From Dorea sp. CAG:317 (GTDB lineage Bacteria > Bacillota > Clostridia > Lachnospirales > Lachnospiraceae), in the NCBI GenBank assembly GCA_000433535.1, contig FR892679.1, forward strand, positions 141,986-161,403: a stretch of 19,418 nucleotides of DNA, written 5' to 3'. The notes under the pieces were generated by a model. That model saw nothing but the letters and a program-made list of their open reading frames with translations, had not been told where the DNA came from and ran no database searches. Position numbers and translations under genes: made by a program. Position 1 is the stretch's first letter. Each line of letters opens with the position of its first letter. This document shows positions 8,056 to 14,552 of this stretch, piece after piece.

Positions 8056-8070
8056 TACTGTTTAATAGTA
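8056..8070. promoter_or_regulatory. Near-palindrome over the transcription start, candidate repressor operator
   Basis: TACTGTTTAATAGTA is a 15-bp dyad with one mismatched pair per arm. It lies directly downstream of the -10 box and covers the expected start site of the permease operon. Its TACT/AGTA ends resemble the TACA/TGTA half-sites known for BlaI/MecI, but it is not a consensus site. Confidence 0.45.
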
Positions 8071-8099
8071 ATTATATTATTATTTATGATTAATTTCAA
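8071..8099 (-). promoter_or_regulatory. Sigma-A promoter of the BceAB-like/BlaRI operon
   Basis: TTGAAA (-35, 8094-8099) and a perfect TATAAT (-10, 8071-8076) are separated by exactly 17 bp. The start site would be near 8064, giving a leader of about 37 nt. Confidence 0.82.
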
Positions 8100-8107
8100 T
8101 ATTAATC
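8088..8107. promoter_or_regulatory. Inverted repeat over the -35 box, candidate BlaI-type operator
   Basis: Perfect 7-bp arms (GATTAAT and ATTAATC) flank 6 bp. The -35 hexamer lies inside the repeat, so a bound dimer would block RNA polymerase. With the dyad at 8056-8070 it brackets the core promoter. Assignment to the operon's own repressor is inferred from position. Confidence 0.5.
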
Positions 8108-8121
8108 GTTTATTTTAATAG

Positions 8122-8136
8122 GGTTATATTATAACC
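8122..8136. repeat. Perfect 15-bp palindrome
   Basis: GGTTATA-T-TATAACC is a perfect dyad about 23 bp upstream of the permease-operon -35 box. It could be another regulator site; function unknown. Confidence 0.5.
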
Positions 8137-8153
8137 AAGCAAATTCTTCTTTA

Positions 8154-8196
8154 TTATCTTTTATTCTTGCATTATCATGAATACGATAAAAGATAA
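8154..8196. repeat. 11-bp AT-rich inverted repeat between the two ABC operons
   Basis: TTATCTTTTAT (8154-8164) and ATAAAAGATAA (8186-8196) are perfect inverted copies around a 21-bp centre. The right copy abuts the terminator hairpin of the 884-aa permease gene and on the minus strand supplies its U-rich tail. Confidence 0.55.
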
Positions 8197-8217
8197 CTCC
8201 CCAGATAAACTGAGGAG
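8197..8217 (-). terminator. Probable terminator of the MacB-like ABC operon
   Basis: On the minus strand CTCCTCAG pairs with CTGGGGAG (8 bp, one G-U) around a 5-nt loop, followed by TTATCTTTTATC. The tail is only moderately U-rich. It lies 60 bp after the permease stop codon and before the next promoter. Confidence 0.65.
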
Positions 8218-8277
8218 CTTTCAAAAGCTTATACAAATTTCGCACATCTGCTTTTTACCACCGTATAAATCCACGCT

Positions 8278-10932
8278 TTACTTAACACAAAAATCTATCA
8301 AATACAGCATCCCTACTCCAACTGTTAACAGAAGTACTGCAACACTCAAAACATAATACATCCCTTCCATCACAAGAAGTTTCCGCTTCTGCCTTTTTGT
8401 CATACCAATTTTCTCCATAACGAGGAAGTCCTGTTTTCTCTCTATTATGCTTGTAAGCATTACATTTGCGAAGTTCATCAATCCAGCGATCAGAAGAACC
8501 GCACTGATACTGCCAAAAAGGATTCGATTCCCTTGGATATATGAAGATGCCTCTGCAAGAAGTTCTGACTTATAGATGCAGAAAATACCTGCCTCTCCCA
8601 CTTCTTCGCCGGACCAATTGATGCGCTTTATTTCTGCACGTCTCTGGTTTTCTTTCGCCAAAATATTCTGAACCTCTTTTTTGACAAGTGTTTCTTTTCC
8701 CTCCTCTGCTTCAAGCTCCATATATAATGTCTTTTTTGTTGTCGGAAGCTTCTGAAAACCTTTTTCGCTCATAAGATACGTAAACATCCCTTCTGAATTA
8801 TGCCAAGTTCTCGCTAACTCCGGAAAGTCTTCTTCCTTACTGTCAAGATAGCCTGCAATACCATACACTTCCGATTGCTGTCCCGTCATCATTCCTGTAT
8901 CAATCATTTTTCTTCTTTCTTTTTCAGAACTCTTAGCGAATTCTTCCCATTTTTCTTCTGACGGAAGCGCTTTAAAATACACCCGTTCTCCGATTCCTTC
9001 TTCTATCTCTTTTCCTCGATTTCTGCCAATCTGATGATCATGGAGAATCAACACACCCGTTCCTTTTCTGACACTTTCCATATCCGCTGGAATATGGTGT
9101 CTATCTACGTATCTTTCTAATTCCCCCAAATCTTTCTCATTTAAAATCTGTACTGCGTGCGGAGACGCGTTTTCTACCATCTCATATTCCGTAGAAAAAC
9201 CAACGCCTTCTTTTATGATTTCATTTTCCCGAACTGCATTTTCCAAAGGAAGATATGCCTTTCTCGCCATACTCACATTCATGTAAGCTCCTTCCAATAT
9301 GCAGGAGCCATTTTTATTCACACCGTCTATCCCCAATAATTCATTTCTTACAGTTGTAGAAATAGGCGAGAACCCATCACTCTCATTATCATACAAAAGC
9401 ATTGTTGCATCCCCTGTTGTTTCCATAGGATCTTTTTCCGCATCCTGACTTTTGTATTCCAGACCATAGCCTTCTTCCTGTCCGAATTTGCTGAATGTTC
9501 CGGCAATTAGAAAATCAGGGCGTTTTTCAATCACTTTGGAGTAGTCACTTTCCCGTGTAATAACAAGCGCACACAGAAACATTTCGATTCCGAGGAAGAG
9601 CGATAACACCGTCATCACAAATCTTCCTCTGTACCGTTTCACGTTCTGCCACGCCATATACCACAGTTCTCCGTCTGCACTCCGTTCACTTTGATATTTC
9701 CACATGTGGGCATTTCTCGTTCTTTTCTTTTTCCTTGTCTTACACACATAATTCATGCTTTCAAGGCAGGATAGATTGACCATACGATAAATAACAATTC
9801 CACTGACCACCCCCGTTACAAGAACTGTAAAACAGACGGAAAGCATAAGAACCTTCCATTGAAAAATCTGAAATGTTACCGACCGCCCAAATGTTTCCAT
9901 GTAAGAATTTCCAAGAATCCGAGGCAGAACAAATACTAACAATACAATCGAGCATATGGTTCCAAGCGTCGTTCCTCGGATGAGGATACCGAAAATCTGT
10001 CGAAAATAAACACTTCGGATCTGTTTCATTGTAGTTCCAATCGTATTGAGAAGCCCCATTTGTCTAATGTCCTCTGCCATAGACAGACATAACACATTAT
10101 AGACAAGGAAGAACATACCGCCCAGAATTATGAGTGCCTCCACTCCTGCCATACCGTAACCGCCCGCCATTTTTCGAAACGCCTCATAGGCGAAAGGATT
10201 TTGAACAGTGATGATAATATCTGTCCTCTCTCCTACCAGATCTTCATATAACTTTTGTTCTGTTTCTTCCCAGCTCATCCGATTCTTCGGACAAATCAAA
10301 ATATCCGATTCCTGTTCAAGATCGCATCCAAGAGATGCCGCCTTCCCCTCTGAAATATAAGCCGCCTGCTCTTTTCTGTCTTTTACATAGCTCTTATACC
10401 ATCCGCTTAAGACAAAGTGCTCCTGTCTTTGTTCAAAGAAACCGATGGTTACGGTAAATGAAAGCTTCATCCCTTCTTTTGGCTGAGCAATTCCTATTTC
10501 CTTTAACACATCGACAGGCAACATCATTTCCTGCTCTTTTGTCGGATAATGACCTTGGACATCTGTATATGCAGGTTTTTGAATGTACTCCCATGCATTT
10601 TGATCCACCGCCTGCAAACTGCACAATCCGGAGGCGTTCGTCTTATTCTGCGAAATGCTTCCCACAGTAACTCTTCTTCCTGCCTCTTTCACATACGGAA
10701 GGCCAAGTACGCTGCTATATAATAACTTATCACCTTTCTCTATGCAGGCTGACGCTGTTGTCCCCGCCTCTCTTACCGCCTTTAAGTATTCTGCTTCGAT
10801 TTTTCCGGACGCAATTCCAAATACAATCGTCAGTGTGAGAATACACAAGCAAACCGCTGCTGTTAAAATGCGATTACGTCCTTTATTGTATCGACTGTGA
10901 GTCTTGGCAAGCATTTCTGTTACAGAACTCAT
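8278..10932 (-). CDS. Large double-FtsX ABC transporter permease, probably truncated at its C-terminus
   Basis: An 884-aa membrane protein made of two FtsX units. Unit 1 has a helix near 21-42, an outside domain to about 260, and helices near 263-285, 312-336 and 361-383. Unit 2 has a helix near 438-458, an outside domain to about 800, and helices near 803-826 and 857-878. The FtsX cytoplasmic segment appears twice (DIRQMGLLNTIGTTMKQIRS at 288-307; ERKQDFLVMEKIGMTKRQKR in the C-terminal region). A normal unit ends with a fourth helix and a short basic tail, but this protein stops at LIDFCVK just after the seventh helix, and no frame downstream encodes the missing part. It overlaps the ATPase gene by 4 bp (ATGA). 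The family exports peptides, lipoproteins or lipids; the substrate is unknown, and loss of the last helix may have impaired it. Confidence 0.88.
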   Translation of the reverse strand: MSSVTEMLAKTHSRYNKGRNRILTAAVCLCILTLTIVFGIASGKIEAEYLKAVREAGTTASACIEKGDKLLYSSVLGLPYVKEAGRRVTVGSISQNKTNASGLCSLQAVDQNAWEYIQKPAYTDVQGHYPTKEQEMMLPVDVLKEIGIAQPKEGMKLSFTVTIGFFEQRQEHFVLSGWYKSYVKDRKEQAAYISEGKAASLGCDLEQESDILICPKNRMSWEETEQKLYEDLVGERTDIIITVQNPFAYEAFRKMAGGYGMAGVEALIILGGMFFLVYNVLCLSMAEDIRQMGLLNTIGTTMKQIRSVYFRQIFGILIRGTTLGTICSIVLLVFVLPRILGNSYMETFGRSVTFQIFQWKVLMLSVCFTVLVTGVVSGIVIYRMVNLSCLESMNYVCKTRKKKRTRNAHMWKYQSERSADGELWYMAWQNVKRYRGRFVMTVLSLFLGIEMFLCALVITRESDYSKVIEKRPDFLIAGTFSKFGQEEGYGLEYKSQDAEKDPMETTGDATMLLYDNESDGFSPISTTVRNELLGIDGVNKNGSCILEGAYMNVSMARKAYLPLENAVRENEIIKEGVGFSTEYEMVENASPHAVQILNEKDLGELERYVDRHHIPADMESVRKGTGVLILHDHQIGRNRGKEIEEGIGERVYFKALPSEEKWEEFAKSSEKERRKMIDTGMMTGQQSEVYGIAGYLDSKEEDFPELARTWHNSEGMFTYLMSEKGFQKLPTTKKTLYMELEAEEGKETLVKKEVQNILAKENQRRAEIKRINWSGEEVGEAGIFCIYKSELLAEASSYIQGNRILFGSISAVLLIAGLMNFANVMLTSIIERKQDFLVMEKIGMTKRQKRKLLVMEGMYYVLSVAVLLLTVGVGMLYLIDFCVK

Positions 10933-11636
10933 GCAATCCCTCCCTCACCTTCTTGTGTATGTATTCTTTCTTCTTTATAAATCTTTCCGTCCAAGAGGTG
11001 GATGATCCGGTCCGCCATCTGCGCCACCTCCTGCTGATGTGTCACAACCACAATCGTCTGATGATATCGCTTTCCGCAAGTTCTGAGTAGTTTCATCACT
11101 TCTCTGCTTGTCGCCGAATCAAGACTCCCTGTAGGTTCGTCCGCTAAGAGAAGCGCCGGTTTGGCAAGAAGCGCTCTTGCGATTGCCACCCTTTGCTGCT
11201 GACCTCCAGATAACTCCTTCGGAAGATTTCCGAGTTTTTCTTTTATTCCAAGAAACTTTACAATTCCCTCTAATAGCTCATCATTAATCTTAGCACCATC
11301 TAACCGAAGTGGCAGCACAATATTCTCATAGATATTTAGTATGGGCACCAAATTATATTGCTGAAACACAAAGCCAATATACTTTCTTCGAAAAACCGTC
11401 CGTTCTTCATTATTCATATCCCGAAGGCTTTGACCTTCAATCCATACGCCGCCCTCCGTCGGAATATCCAAGCCACCCAACAGATTAAGAAGCGTCGTTT
11501 TCCCGCTCCCCGAAGTTCCCATAATGGCAAGAAATTCTCCTTCTTCCACAGACAGACTCACATCATCCAGCGCACGCACTTCATTTTCTTCTGTATCATA
11601 ATATCTTTTCAACCCAACTGCTTTCACCATTTCCAT
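10929..11636 (-). CDS. ABC transporter ATP-binding protein, MacB/LolD-type
   Basis: A 235-aa cytoplasmic ATPase, first gene of a two-gene ABC operon. Visible motifs are Walker A GTSGSGKTT (40-48), Q-loop FQQYNLVP (91-98), signature LSGGQQQR (142-149), Walker B LLLADEP (162-168), D-loop SLD and switch His200 (VVVTH). The NLVPILNIYENIVLPL stretch is typical of the LolD/MacB/SalX branch that pairs with FtsX permeases, and the next gene encodes such a permease, joined by an ATGA overlap. I chose the ATG at 11634-11636 because GGGAGGG lies 7 nt upstream; an internal Met at residue 3 has poorer spacing. Confidence 0.95.
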   Translation of the reverse strand: MEMVKAVGLKRYYDTEENEVRALDDVSLSVEEGEFLAIMGTSGSGKTTLLNLLGGLDIPTEGGVWIEGQSLRDMNNEERTVFRRKYIGFVFQQYNLVPILNIYENIVLPLRLDGAKINDELLEGIVKFLGIKEKLGNLPKELSGGQQQRVAIARALLAKPALLLADEPTGSLDSATSREVMKLLRTCGKRYHQTIVVVTHQQEVAQMADRIIHLLDGKIYKEERIHTQEGEGGIA

Positions 11637-11666
11637 GCTACGCCCTCCCGATTTTTAATTTTCCCA

Positions 11667-11695
11667 AATATACTCCTATTCCATATTTTTGTCAA
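11667..11695 (-). promoter_or_regulatory. Sigma-A promoter of the MacB-like ABC operon
   Basis: A perfect TTGACA (-35, 11690-11695) and TATATT (-10, 11667-11672) have a 17-bp spacer and fire leftward. A divergent promoter for the deaminase-like gene lies about 80 bp to the right. Confidence 0.87.
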
Positions 11696-11774
11696 ATCAC
11701 ACATCTAAGCACGAGCGAAACGGAAGATATTCCTTTAAAAGAACTATATTTTTGAATAGTCCCGAACAAATTGT

Positions 11775-11803
11775 TTGTATCTTTGTCATTCAGGCACTAT
11801 AAT
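11775..11803 (+). promoter_or_regulatory. Sigma-A promoter of the deaminase-like gene and cation transporter
   Basis: TTGTAT (-35, 11775-11780) and a perfect TATAAT (-10, 11798-11803) are 17 bp apart. The leader to the ATG at 11842 is about 30 nt. A small AACAA/TTGTT dyad overlaps the upstream edge. Confidence 0.8.
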
Positions 11804-11841
11804 AGATACCATAAGTCTAAAGACATTGGGGGAAAAAGGAA

Positions 11842-12225
11842 ATGTACGAATTGACAAAGAAAGATTTCGAATTGATTGAACATGCCAGAAAAGTAATACA
11901 GGCAAATTATGATGAGAACAACGACCGCCATACGGTCGGCGCTGCTGTGCGCTGCAAAAACGGACGGATCTTCACCGGTGTAAATCTTCACTCTCTCCAC
12001 GGAGCCTGTGCCGAGCAGATTGCACTGGGAGCCGCTATCACACACGGGGAAAGAGAGTTTTCTGCGATTGTAGCTGTCCGTGGCGGAGAAAGCAACGTTG
12101 TTATCCCGCCGAACGGAAGTGGTCGGCAGCTTCTACATGATTACGCTCCGAACTGCAAAGTAATATTACTTATCAATGACGAATTGCACAAAGTCGTAGC
12201 AAAAAAACTATTGCCCTTCTCTTAA
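11842..12225 (+). CDS. Cytidine/blasticidin-deaminase-fold protein with degenerate zinc site
   Basis: A 127-aa protein with the layout of small tetrameric cytidine or blasticidin-S deaminases: HTVGAAVRCKNGRIFTGVN at 30-48, then HGACAEQIALG at 53-63 holding the first zinc Cys (C56) and catalytic Glu (E58). The second motif, normally PCGxCRQ with two zinc cysteines, reads PPNGSGRQLL (89-98), so both cysteines are replaced (N91, G94) although P90, G92, R95 and Q96 remain. The only other cysteines are C38 and C105. Normal hydrolytic deamination therefore looks doubtful; the protein may bind a nucleoside, use another metal arrangement, or act on something else. It is followed 42 bp later by a cation transporter gene on the same strand, probably in one transcript. 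An AAAGGA site precedes the ATG. Confidence 0.82.
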   Translation: MYELTKKDFELIEHARKVIQANYDENNDRHTVGAAVRCKNGRIFTGVNLHSLHGACAEQIALGAAITHGEREFSAIVAVRGGESNVVIPPNGSGRQLLHDYAPNCKVILLINDELHKVVAKKLLPFS

Positions 12226-12267
12226 GATTATCTTTCTAATATATACTTTCACGAAAGGATTTTTACT

Positions 12268-13188
12268 ATGAAGTTAGACATAAAAAAAGAAAGATCTGAA
12301 GAACTGTTAGAAAAAAGGATTTTATTGCTATCCTTCCTCACAGGAGTCGGCTTTGTAATTGTAGAGCTGATTTACTCTGTATACAGCCACTCACAATCTA
12401 CACTGATGGATGCTCTGTATGACGCATCGGAACTGATTTTTATTATATCCACTTTGTTTCTCACTCCGCTCTTCCACATGCCGGTTTCTGAGAAGCATCC
12501 TTACGGATTTTTTCAATTAGAATCCTTTATTATTTTAATCAAGAATATTATGCTCATCTCTGTAACCTTCAGTGTGTTAACCAGTGTTGCTGAAACTATG
12601 TTTTCCGGAGGAAATCAAGTAGATAAGGGACAAGTATCACTCTTTCAATTCTGTCTTGGATGTGTAAGCTTCCTTATCGTTCTTATTATGAAACTGATGA
12701 GCCACAAGGTATATTCGCCTACCGTAAACGCGGAGATTCTCGGATGGAAGTTGGACGTTGCATACAGTCTTGGCATGTCAATTGCATTCTTTATTGCCAA
12801 AGAACTGAAATATACGCCTCTTGCTTTTATCTCTCCTTACTTTGACCAGATTGTTGCAATCGTAATTATGATCTTTATGATTCCTGAGAGTATCAAAATG
12901 TTGATAGAGACTTTCCGTGAACTGTTCCTCTTCTCCCCGGAACAAGAAACAGTAGATAAGATCAAAGAGACGGCAGGTGGTATCTTGCAGGACTACTCTT
13001 TTCATCCTGTGTTTTATGATATTGCCCGTACCGGAAGAAAATTATGGGTTTCCATTTATTTCAAAGTACCGGATAAATTGATTCATGTACAGGAAATTCA
13101 TGAAGCCAGCCGAGATCTGAATACACGGCTGGCTGAGGAATTTCCCAATATTTCCTGTGAACTTGTATTGGATGACTCATGGAACTAA
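12268..13188 (+). CDS. Cation diffusion facilitator (CDF) family transporter
   Basis: A 306-aa membrane protein of the CDF family, which exchanges divalent metal ions for protons at the cytoplasmic membrane. Hydrophobic helices lie near 18-39, 52-69, 87-108, 125-143, 164-178 and 190-206, followed by a cytoplasmic domain of about 95 aa. D48 and D52 in MDALYDASE give the helix-2 metal site, and HPYGFFQLE (77-85) is the typical CDF loop. In helix 5 the usual HxxxD is GxxxD (G159, D163 in LGWKLD), as in a divergent CDF branch, so I do not name a metal. AAAGGA is placed well before the ATG. It lies 42 bp after the deaminase-like gene without its own visible promoter. Confidence 0.87.
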   Translation: MKLDIKKERSEELLEKRILLLSFLTGVGFVIVELIYSVYSHSQSTLMDALYDASELIFIISTLFLTPLFHMPVSEKHPYGFFQLESFIILIKNIMLISVTFSVLTSVAETMFSGGNQVDKGQVSLFQFCLGCVSFLIVLIMKLMSHKVYSPTVNAEILGWKLDVAYSLGMSIAFFIAKELKYTPLAFISPYFDQIVAIVIMIFMIPESIKMLIETFRELFLFSPEQETVDKIKETAGGILQDYSFHPVFYDIARTGRKLWVSIYFKVPDKLIHVQEIHEASRDLNTRLAEEFPNISCELVLDDSWN

Positions 13189-13195
13189 GTGTTCT

Positions 13196-13219
13196 CAGTC
13201 CACGGCCCTTTTGTGACTG
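13196..13219. terminator. Weak hairpin between convergent genes
   Basis: CAGTC-c-AC pairs with GTGACTG (7 bp, one bulged C) around a 9-nt loop in the 32-bp gap between the CDF gene and rubrerythrin. Neither side has a good U-tract, so it is at best a weak bidirectional terminator. Confidence 0.3.
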
Positions 13220-13220
13220 T

Positions 13221-13763
13221 CTAATAGTTCTCAGCTCTTAATTCGAAGTAACTCTGTGGGTGTGCACATGCCGGACAAACTTCCGGTGCATTCGTACCGA
13301 CCACGATATGTCCGCAGTTTCTGCACTCCCATACGCTTACTTCACTCTTAGCAAATACTTCCGCAAGCTCAATATTTTTAAGAAGCGCACGATATCTCTC
13401 CTCATGATGTTTCTCAATCGCTGCTACGAGACGGAACTTTTCTGCCAGTTCCGGGAACCCTTCCTCATCTGCAGTCTTGGCAAATCCCGCGTACATATCC
13501 GTCCACTCGTAATTTTCTCCTTCGGCAGCAGCCTTCAGATTGTCAGCAGTATCACTGATTCCCTTTAATTCTTTAAACCATAATTTTGCATGTTCTTTCT
13601 CGTTATCTGCTGTTTTCTGAAACAATGCAGCAATCTGCTCATATCCTTCTTTTTTGGCAACCGATGCAAAATAAGTATATTTATTTCTTGCCTCTGATTC
13701 TCCTGAAAAAGCATCCCTTAGATTCTGTTCTGTCTGTGTTCCTGCATATTTGTTCATTTCCAT
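13221..13763 (-). CDS. rbr: Rubrerythrin
   Basis: Rubrerythrin is a cytoplasmic non-haem iron peroxidase that reduces hydrogen peroxide in anaerobes. The 180-aa protein has an N-terminal ferritin-like diiron domain with the ligand segments GESEARNKY (21-29), NEKEHAK (54-60) and IEKHHEERY (116-124). A C-terminal rubredoxin-like Fe(Cys)4 domain follows, with C147 and C150 in WECRNCG and C163 and C166 in VCPACAHP. I chose the ATG at 13761-13763 (MEMNKYAG) because AGGAG lies 9 nt upstream. The open frame extends 25 codons further but through the promoter and ribosome binding site. ATG 13755-13757 is a possible alternative. It is a single-gene unit, divergent from the methyltransferase gene. Confidence 0.95.
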   Translation of the reverse strand: MEMNKYAGTQTEQNLRDAFSGESEARNKYTYFASVAKKEGYEQIAALFQKTADNEKEHAKLWFKELKGISDTADNLKAAAEGENYEWTDMYAGFAKTADEEGFPELAEKFRLVAAIEKHHEERYRALLKNIELAEVFAKSEVSVWECRNCGHIVVGTNAPEVCPACAHPQSYFELRAENY

Positions 13764-13811
13764 ATACCACATCTCCTTTTCTTTTTTTAGTATCTGGCGT
13801 TCCTTACTTTT

Positions 13812-13820
13812 ATCATACCA
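13812..13820 (-). promoter_or_regulatory. Extended -10 promoter of rubrerythrin
   Basis: TGGTATGAT gives an extended -10 (TGnTATGAT, hexamer 13812-13817), about 48 bp before the start codon. No good -35 occurs at 17 bp; a TTGTTA lies 20 bp upstream. No PerR-like dyad was recognised. Confidence 0.5.
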
Positions 13821-13878
13821 TTTTATTTTCAAAAACATAACAATTTATTTTAATTTTTTTATTTGAGGATTTTTTTAT

Positions 13879-13907
13879 TTGATACCATCGTCTTCCTCTG
13901 TTACAAT
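13879..13907 (+). promoter_or_regulatory. Sigma-A promoter of the alkyltransferase gene
   Basis: TTGATA (-35, 13879-13884) and TACAAT (-10, 13902-13907) are separated by 17 bp. The leader to the ATG at 13966 is about 52 nt. Confidence 0.65.
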
Positions 13908-13965
13908 CAATTTAATAACTTATGTGTATACAAAGCACCTATTCATTACAAAAGGAGTATTTCTT

Positions 13966-14502
13966 ATGATAAATTATATTCATTCTTTTGTTTCTCCTCT
14001 TGGGAAAATCCTTCTGTGTGCCGATAAAATCGGTCTTTCCGGTCTATGGTTTGAGAATCAGAAATACTATGCTGCCGGGTTGGATCTAACACATGCCGTT
14101 ACTGTTGACGAATCGTTTTCCGACTCTGAATTTCCGATCATTTCTCAGACGCGGAAATGGCTGGAACTATATTTCTCCGGAATCGAACCGGATTTTACAG
14201 TTCCACTTCATTTAACCGGCACCGACTTTCAAATAGAGATATGGAAACATCTTCTTGAGATTCCCTACGGCATTACAACAACGTATGGGAAAATCGCCGA
14301 AACATATGCAGAAAATCACAGCCTTCCACACATGTCTGCGCAAGCGGTCGGAAATGCTGTCGGTCACAATAAAATCAGCATTCTTGTGCCCTGTCACAGA
14401 GTTCTAAGTACAACCGGAAGTTTGACCGGTTATGCCGGTGGTCTGGAGCGTAAGAAACATCTGCTCTTATTGGAGCAATCTTTTGACAAATACCGAGACT
14501 AA
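13966..14502 (+). CDS. ogt: Methylated-DNA--[protein]-cysteine S-methyltransferase
   Basis: A 178-aa DNA repair protein that transfers alkyl groups from O6-alkylguanine to its own cysteine in a suicide reaction. The acceptor C143 lies in ILVPCHRV. Other family marks are FQIEIWKHLLEIPYG (88-102), TTYGKIA (105-111), the helix-turn-helix region AVGNAVGHN (127-135) and GYAGGLERKKHLL near the C-terminus. The N-terminal part (FVSPLGKILLCAD) matches the Ogt-type domain; there is no Ada regulatory domain. The ATG at 13966 is chosen for the AAAGGAG 8 nt upstream and the family-like start MINYIHSF. The frame opens 29 codons earlier at a TTG within the promoter, which I reject. The stop codon lies inside the terminator stem shared with pgi. 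Confidence 0.95.
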   Translation: MINYIHSFVSPLGKILLCADKIGLSGLWFENQKYYAAGLDLTHAVTVDESFSDSEFPIISQTRKWLELYFSGIEPDFTVPLHLTGTDFQIEIWKHLLEIPYGITTTYGKIAETYAENHSLPHMSAQAVGNAVGHNKISILVPCHRVLSTTGSLTGYAGGLERKKHLLLLEQSFDKYRD

Positions 14503-14540
14503 AATAAGGACATGCCAGATAAATGTCCTTATTTTAGTCT
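14496..14540. terminator. Bidirectional terminator between ogt and pgi
   Basis: A perfect 18-bp stem (left arm 14496-14513, right arm 14523-14540) with a 9-nt loop. The sequence AAAATAAGGACAT pairs with ATGTCCTTATTTT, so each strand has a T-rich 3' arm. The ogt stop codon lies within the left arm; the pgi stop is 12 bp to the right. Confidence 0.88.
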
Positions 14541-14552
14541 ATTTGCTACAGT

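Noticed and set aside
8129..8254. A 41-codon minus-strand open frame after the truncated permease, reading through the terminator region (includes LYKLLKAPQFIW)
   Set aside because: It has no ATG start or ribosome binding site, overlaps the terminator hairpin and inverted repeats, and does not look like the missing FtsX helix. Length is compatible with chance.
11797..12045. 82-codon minus-strand frame over the deaminase-like gene
   Set aside because: It is antisense to a gene with clear family motifs, a promoter and a ribosome binding site.
13764..13838. 25-codon N-terminal extension of rubrerythrin
   Set aside because: It overlaps the AGGAG site and the extended -10 element; rubrerythrins start near MNKYAGTQTE.
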